This document shows positions 1-10,140 of a stretch of DNA of 64,000 nucleotides, in pieces; position 1 is the first letter of the stretch, and the number at the start of each line of letters is the position of its first letter. The stretch lies in the NCBI GenBank assembly GCA_034509755.1, contig CM067559.1, positions 33,036,032 to 33,100,031 of the forward strand, given 5' to 3'. The DNA comes from Anisodus tanguticus (lineage: Eukaryota; Streptophyta; Magnoliopsida; Solanales; Solanaceae). Made by a program: the position numbers and the translations under genes. The notes below the pieces were generated by a model. The model was given only the letters and a program-made list of their open reading frames with translations, searched no databases and was not told the DNA's origin.

Positions 1-777
1 GGTTCAGGTTTAACTACACCTTCCAGAATTCATTCTTCTGGTAGGGTAATATCCTTCCACTTAATAGGTCTTGGTATTACGGTGTTAGATCTGGAAAGAT
101 ATGTTTGTAAAAGAAGGGTTTCACCTTTTTTTTAATATGGTATCTGACTTATGTGGAAAAAGCAGATGTCATAGCTTTGTAATGGATTCTAAAAATTATT
201 GCTATAGGAATTGATCCTTCAAGCATTTGGTAATTGTGTGTCTTTATCTGTAAGAAAAGGGACTTTTTGGATATTTTTTATCATTAAGGGATACTGAGAA
301 ATTTGGGTAACAATCAAAAGATATTGGTCTTGTGCAGAGACTAGACTCAACAGAACTCAATAGGGAATCTTCAAAATTTGTGAATCTTGCATCTCTTAAG
401 ATAGCAAGGATTGAGGTGTTTAGTCCTTTCTTAATAAGGGGTTTTATCCCTACTTGGACTAAGTCAATATGTATGTATTTGTAATTTCTTTCTCTGTGTT
501 TTTTCAAGGAATTTTGAGAAAGCAATTGGATTGTTTCAAAGGTCTGAGATAATTGGATATCTCTTTCCTCTGTTTTGATAGTGAAATCGGTTTTGAAAAA
601 CTGGTATTTGGAATTTTTGTAAATATGGTCTCGATATACTCTCGGTATTTCCCAATTATAAATTGATTTTTCAAAATCTTGTATAACGATTTCTTCCGAA
701 TTTATTATCTTCTTTGAATCTATGGAAGAAGATGAACCAAAAATATAAGAAGTAGATCTGTTGAGAAACGGATCCAT
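1..777 (-). pseudogene. Endogenous caulimovirid movement-protein-like fragment
   Basis: The strand complementary to 244-777 has an open frame of 177 codons starting at a methionine. Its middle resembles the conserved core of Caulimoviridae movement proteins: a 'VQVGIKPL' stretch, then 'LNTSILAILRDARF', then a serine/cysteine-rich stretch 'SSLCTRP'. In plant viruses this family forms tubules through plasmodesmata. Downstream (below 244, reading leftwards) family-like sequence continues to the window edge but with frame changes and stops, so the copy is broken and also cut by the window start. The neighbouring viral-like pieces at 965-2341 lie on the opposite strand, unlike any single collinear caulimovirid genome. 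I infer an old integrated pararetrovirus relic; the genus cannot be decided by eye. Confidence 0.7.
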
Positions 778-964
778 GTATATAAAACTGTATTTTTGAA
801 ACTCGAATTCTTCCTACAATCTCAGGCGTTGCACAGAGTCTAACTGCCTACACCCTTGAGGACTTACTACCCTTGACCATCCTAGGAAAAAAACCTCAGA
901 AGAACCTAAACCTGTAAACAGAAATTTCATCTGATCTGGACATATTTCTCTCTATCTCTACCTT

Positions 965-1496
965 TTATGGCTATGATACCAAACTACGACCTAGGTGAAA
1001 CCCTTACTTTCTGCATATCTGAGTCCGATGATTATGAAAATCCAACAGAACCAGAAGAAGACTTTGCAAAGAAAAATCTAGAAGAAATCCCAAAAGAATT
1101 CTTCACTGACTTAAGACAGATCACCTCAAAAAAAATACCTAGTTAGAATAACCCTTAAATTTCCAAACAATTTTAGGATCACTACAATTGCTCTTTTTTG
1201 ACACGGGAGCATATTTGAATTGCATAAAAACAGGGTTAATACCAGAAAAATTCCATGAAAAAACCCATGAAACTTTAGCATCTGCTAATAATACTAAATT
1301 AGAGATCAATTCCCAAACCAGTGCGTCTATTATTAATGAGGGTATTACTATAGCAACATCGTTTGTTTTAGTAAAAGACATACACACTTCTGTCATCCTA
1401 GGAACACCATTTATAAATCTTATCACCCCTTATAAGGTAGATAATGATTTCATATCTTTTGATTCCAATAAAAAGAATTTAAAATTCCATTTCTGA
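965..1496 (+). pseudogene. Endogenous caulimovirid aspartic-protease-like fragment
   Basis: An open frame at 1188-1496 encodes 102 residues with the retropepsin signature 'FDTGA' near its start and an 'ILGTPF' motif near residue 70, the second half of the pepsin-like fold in pararetroviral polyproteins. Acidic coding sequence with a start codon at about 967 lies upstream in a different frame, separated by a break near an A-run at about 1128-1136. A further frame change follows at 1497, where the protease frame stops. No reverse transcriptase motif (YxDD) follows, so the replication domain is missing from this copy. The assignment to Caulimoviridae rests on the protease pattern plus the adjacent movement-protein-like fragment; a retrotransposon protease is less likely but not excluded. 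Confidence 0.65.
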
Positions 1497-2341
1497 CAAA
1501 ACCAAAAGCTAATGACCTCAACCTGATACAAACTTATTCTTATCATCTAGAGGAAGTAAGGAATAGTTTTTTAGATCAGAAACCTGAGTCACCGAGAACC
1601 TATGATACTCGTTCCATCAAATTGATTGATACCTTTGCATATACAAAAATTTTAAAGTATGATTTACAATGTCAAAAATATTTCCAAAATATTACATTAA
1701 ATAATATTTTCTGCAAATTGATTCCAAATTTTTCTAACTTTAAAGAAAATCTCTTAACCCATGATTTCCTCAAAAACAGGAGAAAAAACCTACAAATCCC
1801 TGATACTGGTTACAATGCAGAGATGTCCTATCACTGTCCCTTACCCCACTGTTTGGCTTACAAGGATAAGATATCGAAGAAGGACATGCGAGAATCCGGA
1901 CAATACTGTCACCATGTGATGTGCGGAGCCTTACTCCAAAAGAGAAAGGATGAAATTTCACCATCAATAAATACACCAGTTGTTGCACCACAACAACAAA
2001 CAAATTATATGGCTCCCAAAAAACCCATAAACTCCACCACTTCCAAAACAACAAATTCTTCCAAAGAAGAAAAAGAAAAAAATTCTGTCAAAACTCCTAC
2101 CGAAAAACCCGTGACATGGTATGGCACAGTTATGAAGGAAGAAAAAGAAAACAAAAACACTGCAGAATCTGTGCAAAAAATGCCAGCAAATCCCGCACAA
2201 GAGATAACTGTTGAAAACCTGCTACAACTCCTTGAAAAATCCCCGGAACTACAGCACGCATTGATACAACTTCAAATTCCTAAACAAGAAGTTGCTCAAA
2301 GCTCAGAAGAGGAAATTTCTTCAAATTCCTATATATATTAG
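1497..2341 (+). pseudogene. ORF of unknown function next to viral relic (Cys/His cluster, Lys/Glu-rich tail)
   Basis: An open frame from 1622 to 2341 encodes 239 residues and can be read in the same frame back to about 1500. Its centre has a Cys/His cluster (CPLPHC, then CHHVMC about 30 residues later) that could be a zinc-binding module. The C-terminal half is low-complexity, rich in Lys, Glu, Thr and Pro, and ends with an acidic serine-rich tail. I do not recognise the family. It is not a reverse transcriptase. Its position directly after the protease-like fragment suggests it belongs to the same integrated virus, either an additional ORF or a rearranged part. It ends exactly where the MITE cluster begins, so the stop codon may come from the MITE insertion. 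Confidence 0.45.
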
Positions 2342-2780
2342 TTTCTTGCATGAAATTTCTTTCGTAGTTTAGATTTAAAATAATTTGACATTGCTTCGTA
2401 GATTAAGCTATAAGAAAAATTAAAGAGTATGACATTAATTGGATTATAGGTAAGATATGGAAAAATTACAATCTTTAGTAAAGGAAAATAGTGTGTAAGA
2501 GAACGATAGAGATAACATGAAGGTTTTAGTATATATATTAGTTTCTTGCATGAAATTTCTTTCATAGTTTAGATTTAAAATAATTTGACGTTACTTCATA
2601 GATTAAGCTATAAGAAAAATTAAAGAATATGACATTAATTGGATTATACGTAAGATATGGAAAAATTACAATCTTTAGTAAAGGAAAATAGTGTGTAAGA
2701 GAACGATAGATATAACATGAGGGTTTTAGTATTTGAATTAAATAATCTAAACTATGAAAAAAAAATCATGCAAGAAACTA

Positions 2781-2829
<49 letters not shown>

Positions 2830-2908
2830 TAGATAGAGATAACATGATGGTTTTAGTATTTGAATTAAATAATCTAAACTATGAAAGAAATTTCATGCAA
2901 GAACCTAA
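2339..2908. mobile_element. Cluster of MITE copies inserted in TA microsatellites
   Basis: A complete copy occupies 2541-2778 (238 bp). It begins GTTTCTTGCATGAAATTT and ends with the inverted complement, flanked by TA on both sides (2539-2540 and 2779-2780). A left-side partial copy starts at 2341, exactly 200 bp earlier, and runs directly into the full copy. A third partial copy with only the right terminus lies at about 2838-2905. All borders sit in TA runs, including a long (TA)n at about 2786-2826. The terminal inverted repeats and TA target duplication are what Tc1/mariner-like or microsatellite-targeting MITEs show. No coding potential. Confidence 0.7.
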
Positions 2909-2935
2909 GATATATATATATATATATGTGTGTGT

Positions 2936-4308
2936 GGATACCTTGCATTTGATAATCACTTTCAGTTAACTCAATATCTCACACACATAAATTCAGTAGA
3001 CTTGGTATTATTCTGGTATCCTAGAAATTGAATTGCTAAATTTATTCTGAAAGAGACAAAGTTCGTAAATAACAAAATACCTCAAAACCATTTTCCCTTT
3101 GACTAAAGCTCGTGAAATATCTAACTATTAAAATAGGCAAACTATAAGATCATACAAATTAAATACAGTTTCAAGTTAAAACTATAATATTTAAACTCCT
3201 AAACTAAGCAAAGAAATAAATTAAAATTTAAATGTATACCTCATACATGTTGACACACTTCAAGCACGAAAAGTCCATGACAATATAACATTATGCACTT
3301 AATCTGGTTGTACCTGAGTCCTCAAAATAATTGTTGACGCACGAAATCAACAATCAAAAAGTTTTAAAAATAAAGAAGCAACGGAAAAGAAAATTAGCAA
3401 AGTAGAGAGAAAGGCATCAAGCTTCCCACCTTACTAGTTACTATCTATGTACAATCTCAGCAAACGGAATAATGCAGAACAATCTACTAAGTCAGAGGAA
3501 GAAATTCTTGCTCTTCGGACTAAGATGCTGACTTTATCGTGGAAAGAGTAATGAGAGGAAAGAGTAAATTTTCCAATCTCAATCGAGTCATGTGAAGAAA
3601 AATGCAACAAATATGAAGATAAACTTTTGCAACTAAGTATAAAGACTTGTATTATCATTTTCATGAATTGTTACAGATGAACTATAGAAAATCTAAAAGA
3701 TAAACCAATTACAAAAACCAACTAAGAACAAATAAAAAGAGAGTAAATTTTATACTACTCTCCCTTATATATAGATATAAACCTACGTAGATAGATAAAA
3801 AGATAGATTACTTTCTTTAAAATTTAAAATATGAAATTGAGATTTATCTTCTCATCTCAAATTTAAATTTAAATTTAAATTATCTATTTATCATCAACAC
3901 TGAACTAGAAAAATAATATAAAGCACTAATGCAGAGAAGAACATGCAAACTTTAAATCAGCAAAATAAGTCACTGTAAAAAAAAAAAAAAAAAAAAGAAG
4001 GATAAACTGACCGTGAGGAGGGGGAACGGGAGAAGTTTTTAAAACTGATCTGGATGGGCAGTTTTAATTTGCTATAAAGGAGTGAAAACGTGATTTACTT
4101 TTTAGAGTTACAGACACTTAAAAACACTTGTTTTTTTAATATAGAACATAAACAGAAAGAATAGGGATTATCACCAAAAACTTGTAAAAAATAAAAAGAT
4201 AATACATATTCCTAAATTTTAGCAGCTTTCTTATAAGGTAGTAACACAAAAGGTCACCCAATTATAAGTATTGATCTTTTAAGGTCATATTTCTTTATTT
4301 TGTAACGA
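2936..4308. other. AT-rich intergenic stretch, no gene seen
   Basis: No open frame with recognisable content on either strand. Short low-complexity segments are present: repeated AATTTAAAT at about 3858-3882 and a poly-A run at about 3977-3996. A 76-codon minus-strand frame at 3434-3664 has no family resemblance. Confidence 0.5.
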
Positions 4309-6337
4309 TAAGGTCATTCAACTTTCCTTATATCATGTCTAAAATCACCCAACTAATATTTGGGTAACAAAGTATTACAAGACATTTAATTAATTTCACA
4401 TGATATTTAATTTACAAAAAAGGGTCAGATTTCCCCTTGTACTCTCCATTTTCATCTTAATTTTCTTATATCTATGTGGCAATGTTTTTTAAAAAAAAAA
4501 TATGAAAACTGAATTATAAAAATATTGGATTTTTTAAAATATGAAAATTTTGATTTTTTCTTAAATCAGGAAAAGATGATCTTTTTGAAAAAAAATGGGG
4601 AAAACCCATTTTTTTTAAAAATAATATGAACAAGCTGCATTTTTTAAATCAGGAAAACAGATTATTTTTTCTAGATTTAAAAGATATCTTTTTTTACAGA
4701 ATTTTCTTATTAAAATCCAGTTTTGTGAGAATTTTAAAAAAAAATCTATTATCATATTTTAAAATAAATAATCCAATTTTTTAAAGAAAAAGTGTCCTAA
4801 AATTAAATCATGAAAACCTAGATTTTTTAGGACACTTTCTTTTTAAAAACAAATCCAGTTATCCATATTAAAAAAATATTTTTTCCATATTTTTGAATTA
4901 ATATTTCAATTTTTCAGTACAAAAATGGTTTTTAAGAAAGTCATTTTTCCAGATTTAAAAAACTATGTTTTCTAGATTCTAAAAAATCAAAATTTCCAGT
5001 TTTTAATATAAAAAGAGAATCCAATGTTTCAATTTTTTTTAAACGGGTTTTTAAAAAGTAATTTTTTTAGATTTAAAAAAGAAAATTTTCAATAACATAC
5101 AATTTAACATAAGAAATTACATTTCTATAGCCAAATTTTTTATTTACATTTACATAGCCGCATATTCACGGTATACAACATTATACAACAGTATACAATT
5201 TTATACACCTGAAGTAGATATGTATCAATCTTGTATAAAAGTGTATATACAATATTATACAATAATATATAATTGTATACACTTACTGGAGACAATGTAT
5301 CAACATTGTATAAAAGTATATAATAATGTATAAGACGTGTTTATACACACTTTACACTGGAATACAAAAGTATACAAACATATACGGCATTGGCGACCTC
5401 TTCGGCGGATCTAGATAGCAAATCCGACGCTAGTGTAGCAAGATCAGCGACCTAGGATAAAGGAGACGCACGCTGAAGCAGAGGGGATAGGGCGGCGTTA
5501 GTTGCCGTTTGGTTTTGATCGGCTGAACCCTACCAGTCGTCGGTGGTCAGATCCAGCGAGGCAGAGGAGTAGACGGAGTAAGTAGATGGGGAAAGGAAAG
5601 GGTCGTGGTTCACTGTCGCTAGGCAGTGACTGGTGAGAATGGAAGGAGCTAAGGGATAGAGTGTTGGGCTCATATCCGGAGCTGGTGGTGCTTCGCTGGA
5701 CTCCGGAGTGGAGCCGATAGTAGTGACGGAGAAGAGGGGAACAAAGAAACGTCGCCGGAGATGGATCCGTCACCAGAGCAGTGATCGGAAAAGAAGGGAA
5801 AAGGTTTTTGAGATCTGAAAGTTAAGAAGTGAGAGGATGAAAGAAAAGTTAAGAATTAGGCCCTTTCAAGTAATTTAAGAAACATGGGTTAATCCGGGTA
5901 AATATTTTCTTCAAATTTCATATAGTGTTATTCCCCCCTTTTTATATATATTTGTCCTTCTCATCCAACTTTCAGATCAAATTTGTCCTTATACTCTAAA
6001 AACCTATATTTACTCCTACTTGGTTAAATATCCATTTTCATCTTAATTCTCATATGTGGTGCCTATGTGGCAAATTTTTAAAAAATCTGAAAATTAATTT
6101 TTAAAACAAAAAGCTGGAAACAGTTTTTGTAAAGTAGTATAATAAAGGGTAAATATAATTTATTTGTGAGAGTAAAAGGGAAAATCTGATCATTTTCCGT
6201 AAAATAAATGTCATGTGAAATAAATTAAATGTCATGCAGAATAAATTAAATATCATGTGGAATAATGACATGTCATATTTTGTTGCCCAAATATTAGTTG
6301 GGTGACTTTAGATGTGATATAGGGAAAGTTGGATGAC
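4309..6337. mobile_element. Non-autonomous DNA element with long inverted termini (MULE-like)
   Basis: The left end reads AGGTCATTCAACTTTCC and continues through 'TCACCCAACTAATATTTGGG'. The right end, read in reverse complement from 6337, starts GTCATCCAACTTTCC and continues with the same words, so inverted termini of roughly 150-250 bp enclose about 1.6 kb. The interior has a T/A-rich zone (4470-5100), a TATACA-rich zone (5150-5370) and an abrupt GC-rich zone (5385-5800) with no intact gene. No transposase is visible. Long inverted termini suggest a Mutator-like or Foldback-like element. I could not find a convincing target-site duplication; the right border abuts a truncated gypsy LTR. Confidence 0.55.
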
Positions 6338-6339
6338 AT

Positions 6340-7913
6340 TGGAGTTAGGATTGTTGTAATCATATGGGTAATGAAGAATGATGTTAATTATATCTATTTG
6401 TGGATTGTAGAATCACCTAGAAACAAGAGGATGGGAAATTGGGTGTAGAAACACCATTAATAAGGGCTATGAAGCTTTATGCCCACAAGTGTTTGATAAT
6501 TCCTAGATGGCCAAAACATGAGAATTATTGCTAATGTTGATTCCATTGACATGTATTGATATAAATTAAAGTCGAAAAAAAGTGATGAACATTGTATTAC
6601 GCTCAAGAGCAGGAAGTTATGGTGTGTGAGGCTAACTCTATACGTTTGGGAATGTTGAATATTCTCCCTGCGCCACTTTCTTTATTGACTATTACGAATT
6701 GCCTCAGAACATAATGATACCTTAGTTTTCTGAATAGTCGGAGAACTTCTAGTCTCTAGTTTCATAATTCGGTCATGATTGTCATTTTGAACATTGTGAA
6801 CTCAGAACGTAATAAATCTAGACTCGTATTTGATATCCAAGAGTATCAATCTAGAAACTCAGCAGGTTGAGAAACATTTAAGGTTTCAGGTCTCTTACTC
6901 AGTTCATGCATACAAGTCTCAGTTCAGTGATGTTTATCATTCTGAAAATCTGAGTCCCTTAGTAATAACTAATGAATAGTGAACATATGTGATTGGCCAA
7001 TGGAATAAGTCTCATATATAAATATACCTAGCCAAGGCCATAGACTGACGCACTTACTTGGCTAAGGCCATAGTCGTACATTTATTATTGGGCTAAGGCC
7101 CCACACATGTACACTTGGCCAAGGCCACAAACGAACTCACTTACTTGGCCAAGGCCATAGTTTGTGCATTCATTATTGGGTCAAGGCCCCACACATTTAA
7201 AGACAGATAAACAATTGTTTTAGATGTAGAACATGGAGTACTCATAACATCACTTCTCTTGTTCATATTAAGTTATCAGTTACAGTTACAGTTTCAGTAT
7301 TTATTACCTGTTTATTTATTTAGGTTGCCATTTCACAAGCTGACGTCCCTTTGGGCTGCCCTTTCACGAGCTGACGTCCTTTAGATGCTTACAGTTCTTT
7401 CTTTCAGTTGCTTTACATATCAGTACAATTCAAATGTGCTGACATCCCTTTTTGCCTGTAGGTAACGATTTATAGGACGACACATCTGCTCGTTATGATC
7501 TCTGGTATCAGTTGAGTTGGTGAGCCCCAGTCTTTCAGGGCCTTATAATTTATTTTGCAGTCTTTATAGCTTATTACAGACAGTCAGGTATGTCTGGGGC
7601 TTTGTCCTGGCAAACAGTTAGCATCTCAGTACTCTTCAGAGTCTTCATAGACTAGAGTAATAGTTAGATAGAGTTTATCAGATTTTCATGTTTGTCGTGT
7701 TGCCAGTTTTACTATGTTCAGACTTATTCAGTATTTTCTGCGCTTAATGATTATTCATCCAGACTTTTAGTTCACCCGCATGTGTTAGTTTATTTCCTCT
7801 TTTAGTTTGTTTTGATGTCACATGCTGATTTAGTCAGCCAGTTAGTTCGTTCGGTCATATGCAGTCGGGCACCGAGTGTCGTGTTACGTCCAGACCATGG
7901 TTCGGGGCGTGAA
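6340..7913 (+). mobile_element. Truncated Ty3/gypsy LTR (family A), 3' part
   Basis: This stretch matches the downstream two-thirds of the LTR at 22125-24526, from 'GTTGTAATCATATGGG' to the terminal 'GGTTCGGGGCGTGA'. It contains the LTR's GGCCAAGGCC-type repeat zone (7024-7195). The upstream third of the LTR is missing and is replaced by the inverted-repeat element ending at 6337. The downstream end is fused to a small LTR element at 7914. Confidence 0.75.
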
Positions 7914-8786
7914 AATTGATATACATATAAAAACTTATATGAAATCATAAAACTATTGAGAGAAAAAATATCCCCCTAAATGAAAACTCTCTAAACGACT
8001 ACATTATGGATGCTATTGTGTTATTTATGACAAGAAAGGATCTCCTATTTATAGAAGTCCAAAACTTCTCCCGTAAGAAAAAGATAAATATGGTAGAATC
8101 TTTTCCCACAAAGAAAATTTTTTCTACCAAGAATACCTTTTTAAAGTAAAAATACAATTATAATAAAATTCAAATAAGGTAGCAAATTCAGGACAAACCC
8201 TAACAAATCTCCTCTTAGCTGGAATTTTCTGGGAAAATAATTTTGATTCTTCTTCTTCACACAATCTTCATCAATGTTGTTTTTCATGGTTAAAAATAAG
8301 GTTAAAATATTATGGGTTAAAAATTGGTTTAAAATATATTTTGCTTTATTTTTAAAGATGCAACGGTAGGGATGTTGAAAATTGATTGAAAAATAATCTA
8401 CACATGTAGTACTCCTAGATAAAATATTCATTATCATTAAATTGGTTGCAACTTGATTTGAACCGGCCGCCTTGAGCTTGTCTTCAACTCTTTGAATTGT
8501 TGGATGAATCATTGGCTCTGATACCACTTGTTGGGGATCGAAATAATCAGGGCATCATGCGAAAGCTAATAATTGCAAATCTTGAACAAAAATAAATCAG
8601 ACTGCAAAGAAAGTATACTAAAAAAGCATAATATTCTAGTATTATTTGTTCAATTGATCTACATATAGAAAAACTAATGTAAAAACATAAAACTATTGAG
8701 AGAAAAAATCTCCCCCTAAACGAAACTCTTTGAACGGCTATATTATGGATGCTATTGTGTTATTTATGAGAAGAAGGGATCTCTTA
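7914..8786 (-). mobile_element. Small non-autonomous LTR element, copy 1
   Basis: Read on the minus strand: a right LTR portion (8529-8786, truncated by a gypsy fragment), a primer-binding site complementary to initiator tRNA-Met (TGGTATCAGAGCC, plus-strand 8514-8526), about 300 bp of internal sequence (8206-8528), a purine tract, and the second LTR portion (7914-8205) starting TGTTAGGG. The interior holds one frame that reads into the LTR, but no gag or pol motif, so this is a LARD/TRIM-like element dependent on others. The 5' part of the left LTR copy is lost at the fusion with the gypsy LTR. A second copy with the same fusion lies at 24527-25542. Confidence 0.7.
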
Positions 8787-9155
8787 TCATTTATTTTGCA
8801 GTCTTTATAGTTTATTATAGACAATCAGGTATGTCGGAGGCTTTATCCCGGCAAATAGTTAGCATCTCAGTACTCTTCAGAGGCTTCATGGACTAGAGTA
8901 ATGGTTAGACAGAGTTTATCAGATTTTCATGTCTGTCGTGTTGGCACTTTTACTGTGTTCAGACTTATTCGGCATTTTCCACACTTAATGATTATCCAAC
9001 CAGACTTTTAGTACATCAGCATGTGTTAGTTTATTTCCACTTTTAGTATGTTTTGATATCAGATGTTGATTTAGCAAGCCAGTTGGTTTTCTTGGACACA
9101 TGCAGCCAGACACCAAGTGTCGTGTTACGTCTAGGCCATGGATCGGTGCGTGACA
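8787..9155 (+). mobile_element. Gypsy LTR (family A), 3'-terminal fragment
   Basis: Matches the last ~370 bp of the LTR at 22125-24526, beginning at the 'CATTTATTTTGCAGTCTTTA' word and ending GCGTGACA, the proper LTR terminus. It interrupts the LTR of the small element that precedes it. Confidence 0.75.
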
Positions 9156-9329
9156 AAACTCAATTGGTAATAGTCAATAAAGAACGTAGCGTATGGAGAA
9201 TCATCAACATTCCCAAACGTAAAGAGTTAGTCTCAAACACCTTAACTTCCTTCTCTTGAGCGTAATACAATGTTTGTCATTTTCTTTAGACTTTAATCTA
9301 TATCAATATATGTTTGTAAAATCAAGCTT
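9156..9329 (-). mobile_element. Gypsy LTR (family A) fragment, inverted
   Basis: Matches about 15485-15655 of the minus-strand LTR copy (words such as 'AATAGTCAATAAAGAA' and 'GAGAATCATCAACATTCCC'). It lies in opposite orientation to the fragment just before it, showing a local inversion or a nested insertion. Confidence 0.65.
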
Positions 9330-10140
9330 TGTCACGCCCCGAATCATGATTTGGGCGTAACACGACACTCGATGCCTGACTGCATGTGACCGAGTGAACC
9401 ACATAGCTTGCTGAATCAACATGGGAATTAAACTAATGAAATAATAATTTAAAATATGCAAAACTGAATAATGTGATTATAGTCTGAAAATATAATAAGT
9501 CTGAAATAATTGAAAACATAATAAGTCTAAAAAACTGACATGACATGCAAGACTAGTCTATGAAACCTCTGAACATGAGTCTGACTACTAAAATCTATTT
9601 ATCAGGACAAGGCCCTGGCATACCTTTACTGCATGACATGACATGTACAAAAAATAAACTAACACTCTAAATGAGATGGAGTTCACCAATGGATAATACG
9701 GTAGAAATCCTAGAGAACTGATATGTCGTCCTGAAACTCCGTACCTGCACCGTGAAGTGCAGGCCCCAGGTAAAAGGGACGTAAGTATATTTGAATTGTA
9801 CTGTATGTAAAGATACTAAATGAATAAGCAGGAACATGAAATACTAGGGACATGAAACTGAAATTATAACCTGAGCATCAGCATGTGTAATATCTAGCAT
9901 GAATATATATAAAAAATAAAAAACATGATAATTAATTTTAAGGGGGAGAGATTTAGTATAACCGACATGAAACCACTATGCTGGAATGTGGCATCTGATC
10001 TTTGCCCGATCAGCTAAGTCATCTCATATCTTGTTGGAATACGAGACATTAACATGACATGAATAGATCCAATAATCTGTAACGGGTAAATGAAGGAATC
10101 GTCCTAACTGGGCAAAGCGATCCTTATCCTACGTTGGCAT
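9330..10140 (-). mobile_element. Gypsy LTR (family B), partial
   Basis: Begins TGTCACGCCCCGAATCATG, the complement of an LTR 3' terminus, and is alignable over its whole length to the first ~810 bp of the copy starting at 10141. Both reach a shared 'CCTTATCCTA...GGCATA' block, after which this copy stops. Confidence 0.65.

Noticed and set aside
5498..5773. 91-codon minus-strand frame in GC-rich core of the inverted-repeat element
   Set aside because: Composition-driven frame without recognisable domain; mentioned only as a possible capture.
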